Shown here in pieces: positions 36,449 to 44,523 of a stretch of 64,000 nucleotides of DNA. The translations under genes and the position numbers were made by a program. The stretch is from Pedococcus sp031456495 (GTDB taxonomy: Bacteria; Actinomycetota; Actinomycetes; Actinomycetales; Dermatophilaceae), in contig NZ_JAVDUW010000003.1 in NCBI RefSeq assembly GCF_031456495.1, forward strand, positions 682,001 to 746,000, in the 5' to 3' direction. Each line of letters begins with the position of its first letter. Positions within the stretch are counted from its first letter, which is position 1. Below the pieces are notes generated by a model. That model was not told the origin of the DNA, ran no database searches, and saw only the letters and a list, made by a program, of their open reading frames with translations.

Positions 36449-36933
36449 GCGGACGGGCCGCCGGCCAGGTGCTCGAGCAGGACGCGCACCACGAACCGGT
36501 GGTCCTCCACCTGCGGCAGTCCGGACACCCCCATCCAGCCGACGACCCCTGCGCCCCGGACACGCAGCGGCACCGCGCCGCCGGCCGCGGCATACCGGGA
36601 CGCGGGCAGGGCGAACTTCTCGGCGAGGGTCGTGCCCTGCTCGCGGACCATGCGCGACAGGTGCAGCGAGGAGCGCTCGAAGTGCATCACCACCCGCCCC
36701 TTGCGGCGCAGCCACGCGTCGTTGTCGCTGGTCGAGCCGGGCAGGCCGCAGTGGAACAGCTGGTGTCCCCCGCGCCAGATCCCGACCGCGACGGGCAGCG
36801 ACTGCTCGCGGGCCGCGTCCACGGCGCGGCAGCCGAGGGCCCAGGCGTCGTCCTCGGTGAGCGAGGGCAGGACGAGGCGCTCCTCCTCCTGCACCAGCTC
36901 GTCCAGGGTCGGCCAGGAGTCGTGTGCCGGCAT
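36445..36933 (-). CDS. UPF0303 / heme-degrading domain family protein
   Basis: 162 residues. It shows ALGCRAVDAAREQSLPVAVG, IWRGGHQLFHCGLPGSTSDN and DAWLRRKGRVVMHFERSSLH, the conserved core of the UPF0303 family, which shares the GlcG/HbpS-like fold linked to heme binding or breakdown. The later PASRYAAAGGAVPLRVRGAG is also typical. Function in this clade is untested. The ATG at 36933 is the natural start. It overlaps the SRPBCC gene by 4 bases. The 150 bases before it are GC rich with no recognisable element beyond short palindromes. Confidence 0.85.
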   Translation of the reverse strand: MPAHDSWPTLDELVQEEERLVLPSLTEDDAWALGCRAVDAAREQSLPVAVGIWRGGHQLFHCGLPGSTSDNDAWLRRKGRVVMHFERSSLHLSRMVREQGTTLAEKFALPASRYAAAGGAVPLRVRGAGVVGWMGVSGLPQVEDHRFVVRVLLEHLAGGPSA

Positions 36934-37083
36934 GCCGTGCCTTCCCGTCGTCGCGTCGCGGTCCGTGGTGCCGGGCCCGGCGCGTGCGCGCCACCGGGTG
37001 CCGCGGCCCCGCTCGCGGAGCGTAACCACCCGGTGCCCCACGGGCAACGGGCCGCGGCACCCCGCGAACGGGGCCCGAGCAGG

Positions 37084-38193
37084 TCAGGGCATGGCGTGCA
37101 GCAGGCCGAGCAGTCCGTGCGCCTCGTCCTGCGGGCCGGCTGTGAACAGCACGTCGTGCGTCGACGCCTCGGTGCCGTTGCCCGGCAGGAGCGCCCACAG
37201 CCCGTCGATGGTGACCGCGTGGCCGGCGGCGTCACGGACGGTGCCGGCGAACGTCAGCGTCCCAGGGTCGAACGCGTGGATCCGGCCGTCGCCGAAGTTC
37301 CCCACGAGCAGGTCGCCGGAGAGCGACCCGAACCCCTCGGGCGCGATCGTCAGGCCCCACGGCGCGTCGAGCACCCCGTGCCCGGGCAGCCGGTGCAGCA
37401 GCACGCCGTCGAGGCTGAAGACGTCCACACGCCCACGGCCCTGGCCTGCGACCTCGTCGTGACTGGCGCTGTCCTGCTTCGCGTACGACACGTAGACCCT
37501 GTCCCCGCTGACCATGACGTTGAACGGGCCGTAGCCGCTCGGCAGCTGCGGGTCGGCGAAACCACCGGTGGTGGCGACGCGCTGGAAGGTCCCGTCGTAG
37601 ACGTCGACCGTGCCGGCCGAGAAGTCGGCGACGTACAGCCGCGGCCCCTGCGCCGACTGGCCCATGGCCATCCCCTTGTCGACCGCGCCGGGCGTGACCA
37701 CGGCGTCGACGGCGTGGGTCGACGGCGGCGCACCGGTGCCGCCGACGGCCGGGTTCCACCCGCTCAGGTGGCCGGTCTCGCCGACGAACAGGAACCGGGC
37801 AGGCGCCGAGTGGCCTGCCGCGTCGTGGACCACGAAGGACGTGGTCGGGTTCGACACCTGCCCCGTCGGAGCCCCACCGGGGATGCTGACGACGAGGGGT
37901 GCGACCGCCTGCGGGCTGCCGTCGACACCCCCGGTGTAGAGGGTGGTGAGGTCGGCCCCGTTGTCGGAGACCCACAGGGGGCTGGCGCCGAGGTACGAGG
38001 CGCCCCAGGCGTTGACGAGGTGCGGGTCGGTGACCTGCGCCAGGCCGGGGACGTCCGAGACGAGGTTCACCTGCTGGTATGCCGTGGGGGCGCCGGCGTC
38101 CGCGGGGGCGCCGGCGGCGAGCAGCCCGACCGCGGCACCGACGGCGGCGCCGAGGGCGAGCAGGGGTGTGGGACGACGGACGATGCGTGGCAT
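37084..38193 (-). CDS. Secreted TIGR03118 family beta-propeller-like protein
   Basis: 369 residues. A signal peptide (MPRIVRRPTPLLALGAAVGA and following AGAPADA) is followed by the family start YQQVNLVSDVPGLAQVTDPH, LVNAWGASYLGASPLWVSDN, then several repeats ending in VDVYDGTFQRV, VDVFSLDGVLLHRLPG and IHAFDPGTLTFAG, as expected for a six-bladed propeller. TIGR03118 proteins are of unknown function and exported. It stands alone, 104 bases after the lipoprotein gene on the same strand. Confidence 0.88.
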   Translation of the reverse strand: MPRIVRRPTPLLALGAAVGAAVGLLAAGAPADAGAPTAYQQVNLVSDVPGLAQVTDPHLVNAWGASYLGASPLWVSDNGADLTTLYTGGVDGSPQAVAPLVVSIPGGAPTGQVSNPTTSFVVHDAAGHSAPARFLFVGETGHLSGWNPAVGGTGAPPSTHAVDAVVTPGAVDKGMAMGQSAQGPRLYVADFSAGTVDVYDGTFQRVATTGGFADPQLPSGYGPFNVMVSGDRVYVSYAKQDSASHDEVAGQGRGRVDVFSLDGVLLHRLPGHGVLDAPWGLTIAPEGFGSLSGDLLVGNFGDGRIHAFDPGTLTFAGTVRDAAGHAVTIDGLWALLPGNGTEASTHDVLFTAGPQDEAHGLLGLLHAMP

Positions 38194-38297
38194 GGGCTAC
38201 CTCCCGGATCGGCGACGCCCCACGGGACGCAGGGCGCCATCCGGTACACGAGGTCCGGGACCACCCGGTTCACCGGTCAGGTCGGCCGTCGGGTGGG

Positions 38298-38783
38298 CTA
38301 CTTGCCGATGAGCACGCTCACGGAGGTGTTCGTCGGGCACTCCGGCATCTCCCGGATGGCCCAGCGGCCCCGCAGGTCGTTGCCGGCGAAGTTCGACTCG
38401 GCGTCGCGCTCCTCGACCTCACCCTCCGACGGCTTCCAGCCGCGGCTGGAGTAGGCCCGCTGCATCTCGGCCAGGGTCTGCTCGAACGGCTTGGGCGACA
38501 CCGCGGTCACGACCGTGCGCCCCGCGCTGCGGGCCTCGGTCCCGGTCACGACGTACCCGTCGGGCACCTTCGCCTCGGCCGGGAAGGACGCCGGGAGGTC
38601 CACTGCCGTCGCGTCCTTGGCGCACACGGGAGCAGCCTTCGTGCTGCCGCTGGAGGCCGGCTCCTTCATCGCGACGTCCATCTCGTCCGTCCCGCAGGCC
38701 GCGAGGGCGATCATCGCCACCGCGGCCAGCGCGGCGGCTGCGGGACGGGGACCCGTCCGCAGCCACCGCACCGGCTTCGTCAT
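38298..38783 (-). CDS. Small lipoprotein
   Basis: 161 residues. The N-terminus has a basic start, a hydrophobic core and the lipobox L-A-A-C at about residue 29 (MIALAACGTDEMD), so the cysteine should be lipidated by Lgt and anchored outside the membrane. The mature part has two further cysteines (APVCAKDATAVDLP and MPECPTN) that could form a disulfide, and AEMQRAYSSRGWKPSEGEVE. No family was recognised. Its ATG overlaps the stop of the Asp-box protein by 4 bases, so the two exported proteins are co-translated. Confidence 0.8.
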   Translation of the reverse strand: MTKPVRWLRTGPRPAAAALAAVAMIALAACGTDEMDVAMKEPASSGSTKAAPVCAKDATAVDLPASFPAEAKVPDGYVVTGTEARSAGRTVVTAVSPKPFEQTLAEMQRAYSSRGWKPSEGEVEERDAESNFAGNDLRGRWAIREMPECPTNTSVSVLIGK

Positions 38784-40870
38784 CGCGTGACCTGGGTCTG
38801 CCGGTGGTTGTCGGTCTCGTCGGACTCCTTCACGACGTTGGCGGGGTCGACGACGACCTCGACCGTGTGCGTCCCCTTGCCGAGCCGCACGCCCGGGAAG
38901 GCCACCGTGGTCGACCGCCCTGCGGCGAGGTCGACCGGGGACGACGTCGCCACGTTGACCCCGTCGACCAGGAGCCGGGTCGTGACGCCCGATGCGGCCG
39001 CCTTGCCGGTGTTCGCGACGGTCGTCGACGCGGCATACAGCCCCGAGGTCCTGGCCACCGACAGCGTGGTCGGGGTCAGGTTCGGCAGCGCGTCGTACGC
39101 GGCATACAGGGTGTTGCCCGACTGCTGGCGCGCGATGGTGGCGTACGCGTCGAAGTTCTGCGTCCCACCGGGCTGGGCGCAGGTGCCGGTGCACCCGTCG
39201 GCGTAGCCGACCTCGACCCGGCCGGTCCGGTCCACCGTGGCGTCCATGAAGTCGAGCAGGTTGCGGTCGTTGCCGCAGGTCGTGCCGCCCGTGCAGATGG
39301 AGCCGCGCTGCACCGGGTCGTTCGGCGTCGTGTCGACCGTGACCCAGCTCTTGCCGCCGTCGTAGGTGGTGGCGACGTAGAGGTGCCAGACACCCTTGAA
39401 GTTCGTGGCGTCCTGGTAGTTGCCGCCCGTCGTCGTGCCGATGAAGGCGAACGAGGCGCGGTCGTCGTCACCGGCCACGACCGCCGGGAAGACGGTGTTG
39501 TGGATGCCGAGGCTCGCTCCGACGTTCTGGTCGTCGGTCCAGGTCTTGCCCTTGTCGCGGCTCACGGCGACGCGCGGGGTGCCGTCGGCGGCCTGGTACC
39601 CCATGTAGACCGTGCCCTTGGAGCCGATGCCGACGCTGGGGTCGGAGTCGCCGGCGGTGCTGGCGGGGTCCTTGCGGACCGACCACGTGGTGCCGCCGTC
39701 CTCGGAGACGGCCACTGCCTGGTTGCCGCCGCACGACTTGTTCGGGACGTAGACCGTGCCGTCGGGGGCGACCTTGACGTGGCCGTGCAGGCCACCGCAG
39801 TCGAGCAGGGAGTACATCGGGACGGCCGGGCCGAAGGTGGTGCCGCCGTCGTGGCTCGAGGCGCAGCTCGCGTCGGCGATGTCCTGGCTGCAGTAGTAGA
39901 CCGCGTTGGGGTACGTCGAGGTCGGCAGGGCGCCGATCCCGTTGGGCGAGTAAGGCCCTCCGCCGACCGTCTGGTGGTCGACACCCGAGTTGATGCCGCC
40001 ACCCTGGCTCGGCGACCAGGTCTTGCCCTCGTCGTCGGAGTAGCACATGAGCGAGGTCTTGCCGGCCAGCTGGCTCTCGAAGACCCGACCGGTCGCGGGG
40101 TCGGTGAACCCGATCGGGTCGAGGGAGGTCGAACCGCCCGTCAGGCAGCCGTTGGTGGGCGTGGCCGACACGTCCGTCCAGGTGACCTTCGACGGGGTGG
40201 TGCTGTCGTCCCACGTCGCCTTGTAGGTGTCGTAGAGCGCCTGGTAGAAGGTCGAGCCTGTCGTGTGGCTGCTGCCGATCGACGGCTCACCCGCGTTGTG
40301 GGCCTGGGCGAAGGACTGGGGCGCGCCGTACTGGCTGTAGGTCGGCGGCGTCGCCGTGCTGGGCGCCGGGTTGGGCGCGATGTCGGTGAGCGTGGCGGTA
40401 CCGGTGACCGACTCCCCCAGCGGGGCGTAGGGCACGACGCGCACGGTGTAGTCGCCGCTGGTCGGCGGCACCACCATGACCTCGGGGTCGGCGCTCGACG
40501 CCGACGACGCGACGACCGCGCCGCTGGAGTCCAGCAGGTAGATGTCGAAGTCGGCGGCGGCGTTGGCCCAGCCCACCTTGACCGTCAGCTGGTGGCTGTC
40601 GCCGTACCCGCTGGGGGTCGAGACGTGCAGGGCGAAGTCGTCACAGAGCTGCGGGCCGCAGGTCACGTCACCCGTGGTGCCGGTGACGTTCGCCAGCGCG
40701 AACGGGCCGGCGGTCCACTGGGTGCTGGTGCTCGTGTCCGAGACGGTCCCCGAGGTGGGGGTGGCGGCGAGCGCCGGGGCGGCTGCGACGAGCGCGCCTG
40801 CGACACAGGCGACGAGCAGGCCCACGAGCCGGGGCCGTGGGCGGATGCGGGCTGAGACGGATGACACCAT
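38780..40870 (-). CDS. Secreted Asp-box (sialidase-like) propeller protein with CARDB domain
   Basis: 696 residues. A signal peptide (about 1-38, ending AAAPALA) is followed by a PPC-like beta domain (about 40-185), then a propeller with at least five Asp boxes: SDDEGKTW, SHDGGTTF, SEDGGTTW, SRDKGKTW and TYDGGKSW. A C-terminal CARDB-like domain (LLVDGVNVATSSPVDLAAGR, VEVVVDPANVVKESDETDN) ends the protein. Asp boxes occur in sialidases and other glycan-active or binding proteins; no sialidase Arg triad was confirmed, so sialidase-like is only a fold label. GAGGAG lies 8 bases before the ATG at 40870. Confidence 0.85.
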   Translation of the reverse strand: MVSSVSARIRPRPRLVGLLVACVAGALVAAAPALAATPTSGTVSDTSTSTQWTAGPFALANVTGTTGDVTCGPQLCDDFALHVSTPSGYGDSHQLTVKVGWANAAADFDIYLLDSSGAVVASSASSADPEVMVVPPTSGDYTVRVVPYAPLGESVTGTATLTDIAPNPAPSTATPPTYSQYGAPQSFAQAHNAGEPSIGSSHTTGSTFYQALYDTYKATWDDSTTPSKVTWTDVSATPTNGCLTGGSTSLDPIGFTDPATGRVFESQLAGKTSLMCYSDDEGKTWSPSQGGGINSGVDHQTVGGGPYSPNGIGALPTSTYPNAVYYCSQDIADASCASSHDGGTTFGPAVPMYSLLDCGGLHGHVKVAPDGTVYVPNKSCGGNQAVAVSEDGGTTWSVRKDPASTAGDSDPSVGIGSKGTVYMGYQAADGTPRVAVSRDKGKTWTDDQNVGASLGIHNTVFPAVVAGDDDRASFAFIGTTTGGNYQDATNFKGVWHLYVATTYDGGKSWVTVDTTPNDPVQRGSICTGGTTCGNDRNLLDFMDATVDRTGRVEVGYADGCTGTCAQPGGTQNFDAYATIARQQSGNTLYAAYDALPNLTPTTLSVARTSGLYAASTTVANTGKAAASGVTTRLLVDGVNVATSSPVDLAAGRSTTVAFPGVRLGKGTHTVEVVVDPANVVKESDETDNHRQTQVTR

Positions 40871-41184
40871 GCGAACGGCTCCTCGGTCCTGTGGGGACGA
40901 GCCCCGGGGGGTGGGCTCGTGCGTGGGGTCGACGCCGGGGACGCACAGCTCCGTGGTCTCACCCGACCCCTCAACGAGGCAGGGCCCCTCCGGGGTACGG
41001 GTGGGGCGGCACGGAAGTTGTGGGCGCCCACCGCCCGCTAGGTCGGGTGGGGAGTCGTGGTCCCGCGGGTTCTGCTCCCAGCGGCCCTGTTTCGCCGAGG
41101 CCGCCAGCGGGCAGGTACACGGGTGACGCGGCGTTCGCGGCATACCTCCGACGACCGTCCGCGCCCCCACGGGAGGTGCATGGC
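40871..41184. promoter_or_regulatory. 314-base divergent intergenic region
   Basis: No gene is seen. It separates the Asp-box gene (minus) from the membrane gene at 41185 (plus). It holds an inverted pair ACGAGCCC (40897-40904) and GGGCTCGT (40913-40920) in the likely leader of the minus-strand gene, and the perfect palindrome GTGGGCGCCCAC (41020-41031), which could be an operator. One GTATGCCG-type octamer lies at 41138-41145. The ribosome site GGGAGG for the plus-strand gene is near 41171-41176. Confidence 0.35.
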
Positions 41185-41874
41185 ATGAGCGACATCCGGG
41201 ACGAGAGGAACGGCGTGCGCGACGAGCGGCTCGCGCGCCGCCACGACGTGGTCGACGACGGGCGCTACGCCCGCCGCGACGAGGTGGTCCGGGACGACCG
41301 GGCGTATGCCGTCGAGGACGGCCTCGCGGCAGGTGCCAGCCGGTACGGCGGCGTCAAGGCGGGCTCCGCCTTCTTCGGCTGGCTCACGGCCATGGGCCTG
41401 GCGGTGCTCCTGACCGCCGTGCTGGCGGCCGCGGGCACCGCCGTCGGCCTCGAGACGGGCACGACCGCGACGACGGCGGCCGACCAGGCGGCCGGCAACG
41501 CCAGGACGGTGGGCATCGCAGGCGCGGTGGCCATCGCGGTCATCCTGCTCGTGAGCTACTGGTGCGGCGGCTACGTCGCCGGTCGCATGGCCCGCTTCAA
41601 CGGGGCCCGCCAGGGCGTCGCCGTCTGGCTGTGGTCGGTCGTCGTCGCCGTCGTGGTGGGCGTCATCGGTGCCGTGGCGGGCAGCAAGTACGACGTGCTG
41701 GGGCGGCTCAACAGCTTCCCGCGCCTGCCCATGCACGTGAGCAACCTGACGGCCGCCGGTGCCGTCGCCCTGGTGGTGGCCCTGCTCATCGCCCTCGTCG
41801 GGGCGATCCTCGGCGGCATCGCGGGCATGCGCTTCCACCGCCGCGTGGACCGCGTCGTCCGGGATCCCTACTGA
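41185..41874 (+). CDS. Membrane protein with charged N-terminal repeats
   Basis: 229 residues; family not recognised. The first 45 residues are rich in alternating Asp, Glu and Arg (GVRDERLARRHDVVDDGRYA), then four hydrophobic helices follow (about 68-88, 112-132, 145-168 and 190-215), with a Gly-rich VSYWCGGYVAGRMARFNGAR motif between helices 2 and 3. The C-terminus is basic. Similar four-helix proteins are common in actinobacteria and may be stress related, but that is uncertain. GGGAGG precedes the ATG at 41185 by 8 bases. Confidence 0.7.
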   Translation: MSDIRDERNGVRDERLARRHDVVDDGRYARRDEVVRDDRAYAVEDGLAAGASRYGGVKAGSAFFGWLTAMGLAVLLTAVLAAAGTAVGLETGTTATTAADQAAGNARTVGIAGAVAIAVILLVSYWCGGYVAGRMARFNGARQGVAVWLWSVVVAVVVGVIGAVAGSKYDVLGRLNSFPRLPMHVSNLTAAGAVALVVALLIALVGAILGGIAGMRFHRRVDRVVRDPY

Positions 41875-42022
41875 CGCAACGCGGCCGTGGTCCGGCGCCC
41901 GTCGCACCGGGTCGGACCCGGTCGTCGCCCAGCTGCCGGCGAGCAGAGGCCCGCGACCGGGTGGAGGATGAGGGACATGCGGAGCGGGACGGCGCCCCGG
42001 TGAGCGGCACGGGCGGCTAGCG

Positions 42023-42772
42023 GTGCCGCTCGAGGGGGTCGACGACGTCTTCCGCGCGCTGGACCTCGTGGGCGTGTTCGCCAACGCCGTGCTCGGCGGG
42101 GTCATCGCCCGCCGGGAGCGCCTGGACCCGATCGGCTTCGCCACGCTTGCCGTGCTCTCCGGGCTCGGCGGCGGGATCATCCGCGACGTCCTGCTCCAGC
42201 ACGGGCCGCCCGTGGCCCTCACCGACTACGCCTACCTGGCGACGGCGTTCGCCGGCGCGGCGGCGACCTACCTCGTCACCGTCGAGGGCAGCCTCTGGGA
42301 CCGCGTGTGGCCGGTGGTCGACGCGGTCGCACTCGGCTGCTGGGCCAGCGCGGGCGCGGCCAGGACGCTCGCGGTCGGCCTCGGCTGGCTGCCAGCCGTC
42401 CTGCTCGGGGTCGTGACCGCCGTGGGCGGCGGCGCCGTGCGCGACATCGTGCTCCGCCGCGTCCCCGGCGTCCTGGGTGGCAACACCCTGTATGCCACGG
42501 CCGCCCTCGCCGGGGCGGGTGTCCTGGTCCTCCTGCGCCAGTCCGGCCATCCCACCGCGGGCTCCCTCGCCGGGCTCGTCGTCGGCGCCGGCCTGTGCCT
42601 GCTCGCCCGCTGGCGCGGGTGGATCCTGCCCAGTGCCGACGCGTGGTCGCCGTCGCGGGTGGTCCCTCCGCGCTACCGCGGGCGGCTGCGGCGCCGCGCG
42701 GCGGGGCGCGCGCGCCGCCATGGCCGGCACGTCGAACCCGCCAGCCCTCCCCATCCCTCGGAGGAGCCATGA
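42023..42772 (+). CDS. TRIC/YadS-type (UPF0126) membrane channel protein
   Basis: 249 residues with about seven membrane helices in two repeats. Each repeat has the glycine motif of the TRIC family: VLSGLGGGIIRDVLLQHGPP in the first and VVTAVGGGAVRDIVLRRVPG in the second. Prokaryotic TRIC proteins form trimeric cation channels. The C-terminal 30 residues are basic and polar. The GTG at 42023 is used because it leaves a normal short N-terminus. The stop overlaps the M20 hydrolase ATG by 4 bases. Confidence 0.88.
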   Translation: MPLEGVDDVFRALDLVGVFANAVLGGVIARRERLDPIGFATLAVLSGLGGGIIRDVLLQHGPPVALTDYAYLATAFAGAAATYLVTVEGSLWDRVWPVVDAVALGCWASAGAARTLAVGLGWLPAVLLGVVTAVGGGAVRDIVLRRVPGVLGGNTLYATAALAGAGVLVLLRQSGHPTAGSLAGLVVGAGLCLLARWRGWILPSADAWSPSRVVPPRYRGRLRRRAAGRARRHGRHVEPASPPHPSEEP

Positions 42773-44082
42773 CCGAGCAACCGACCTCATCGACCACGGC
42801 GACAGGCACGGCAGCCGCGACCGTCCTCGCCGACCTGCCGCGCACCCGGACGTGGCAGGAGGACCTCTACCGCGACGTCCACCAGCACCCGGAGCTCTCC
42901 CACCAGGAGCACCGCACGGCTGCAGCGGGCGCCTCGCGCCTGCGCGACGCCGGGTACGTCGTCACCGAAGGCGTCGGCGGAACCGGCGTCGTGGGCGTCC
43001 TGGAGCACGGTGCCGGCCCGACCGTGCTGCTCCGGGCGGACATGGACGCCCTGCCGGTGCGCGAGGCGACCGGCCTGCCATACGCGAGCGCGGAGACGGC
43101 CACGGACCCGGCCGGCGCCGAGGTACCGGTCATGCACGCCTGCGGGCACGACGTCCACGTCACCTGCCTGCTCGGGGCGGCCGACCTCCTCGCCGCCCAC
43201 CGCGACCGGTGGTCCGGCCGCCTCGTCGTGGTCCTGCAGCCGGCCGAGGAGCTCGGCGACGGCGCACGGCGGACGGTCGAGGACTCACTGGCCTCCCTGA
43301 TAGGGCCGGTGGACGTGGCCCTCGCCCAGCACGTCCTCCCGATGCCGGCCGGCACCGTGGGCACCCGGGCGGGCGCCGTGCTGTCCGCGGCCGACAGCAT
43401 GCGCGTCACCGTCCACGGCCGCGGCTCGCACGGCTCCATGCCGCAGGCGTCGGTGGACCCGGTCGTCCTGGCCGCGATGATCGTCGTCCGGCTGCAGACC
43501 GTCGTCTCGCGGGAGGTCGCGCCGACGAGTCCCGCCGTCCTCACCGTCGGGAGCATCCGCTCGGGCAGCAAGAGCAACGTCATCGACGACGTGGCCGTCC
43601 TCGAGCTCAACGTTCGCACCTACGACGAGGCGACCCGCACGACGGTGCTCGACGCCATCCGCCGGATCGTTACGGCCGAGTGCCAGGCGTCGGGGTCACC
43701 GCGCGAGCCCGAGTTCGAGCTCTTCGACCGCTTCCCGCCGACGGTGAACGACGCCGCGGCCACCGAGCGGGTCCACTCCGCCTTCGCCGCGCACTTCGGC
43801 GACGCCGCCGGCGAGCTGCCCCTGCAGAGCGCGAGCGAGGACTTCAGCGACCTCCCGGTCGCGCTGGGGGCGCCGTACACCTACTGGGGCATCGGTGGCG
43901 TGGATCCGCAGGCGTATGCCGCGGCGCAGGCCGCCGGACGCGTCGCCTCGGACATCCCGGGGAACCACTCGCCGTACTTCGCGCCGGTGCTGCAGCCCAC
44001 CCTCGACACCGGGACCAGCGCCCTCGTCGTCGCCGCCCTGGAGTGGTTGGCCCCGTCGGCGGCGCGACCGGCAGGCGGCTGA
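42769..44082 (+). CDS. M20-family amidohydrolase/aminoacylase-like
   Basis: 437 residues of the metal-dependent M20D group. LLRADMDALPVREATG, VMHACGHDVHVTC (metal His and Asp), LQPAEELGDGARRTVED (catalytic and metal Glu), VHGRGSHGSMPQASVDP (dimerisation domain) and SASEDFSDLPVALG are in order. Such enzymes cut N-acyl amino acids or related amides (hippurate hydrolase, IAA-amino acid hydrolase types). The substrate is not evident. GGAGGAG lies just before the ATG inside the channel gene, giving a 4-base overlap. Confidence 0.92.
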   Translation: MTEQPTSSTTATGTAAATVLADLPRTRTWQEDLYRDVHQHPELSHQEHRTAAAGASRLRDAGYVVTEGVGGTGVVGVLEHGAGPTVLLRADMDALPVREATGLPYASAETATDPAGAEVPVMHACGHDVHVTCLLGAADLLAAHRDRWSGRLVVVLQPAEELGDGARRTVEDSLASLIGPVDVALAQHVLPMPAGTVGTRAGAVLSAADSMRVTVHGRGSHGSMPQASVDPVVLAAMIVVRLQTVVSREVAPTSPAVLTVGSIRSGSKSNVIDDVAVLELNVRTYDEATRTTVLDAIRRIVTAECQASGSPREPEFELFDRFPPTVNDAAATERVHSAFAAHFGDAAGELPLQSASEDFSDLPVALGAPYTYWGIGGVDPQAYAAAQAAGRVASDIPGNHSPYFAPVLQPTLDTGTSALVVAALEWLAPSAARPAGG

Positions 44083-44090
44083 CGGAGCGC

Positions 44091-44420
44091 TCAGCGCACG
44101 GGGTCGAACTCGAGCGCCAGCGCACGCGCGGCCAGCGCCGCCCGGGTGCAGGCGACGTCGGCCTCCAGCACGTCGGCCGCGCGCACCCCTGACACGGACG
44201 GTCCCTGCCACCACGCACTGCACGGGTCGTCGAGTGGTGAAGCGTGCTGGACGCCGCCGTCGGCCCGGAAGCCCAGCTCGAGCGACCCCACCGGTGCGCC
44301 CGCACTGGCCGCAGCCAGGGCCGCGACCACCGAGAGCAGCAGAGCGAACGTCCTGAGCCGGGTGTTGCCCTGCCACGAGTGCGGCCCGAGGACCGGCGGC
44401 ATCGACGTGCGCACGGACAT
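44091..44420 (-). CDS. Hypothetical exported or membrane-anchored protein
   Basis: 109 residues. One hydrophobic segment (about 23-43, TFALLLSVVAALAAASAG) acts as a signal anchor or uncleaved signal peptide; the rest is outside, with two cysteines (DPCSAWWQ and DVACTRAAL) that may pair. Not recognised. The ATG at 44420 is preceded by GGGGGAGG. It converges with the M20 gene 8 bases away. Confidence 0.55.
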   Translation of the reverse strand: MSVRTSMPPVLGPHSWQGNTRLRTFALLLSVVAALAAASAGAPVGSLELGFRADGGVQHASPLDDPCSAWWQGPSVSGVRAADVLEADVACTRAALAARALALEFDPVR

Positions 44421-44523
44421 GGCGCCTCCCCCATGGTGCTGAAAGCTGCTCGCCCTGCGCACCTCCAGCATCCGCGGGGGCACCTCGCAGGCAACCCACT
44501 TTTGGCGTAGTCGCCGGCGTCCC

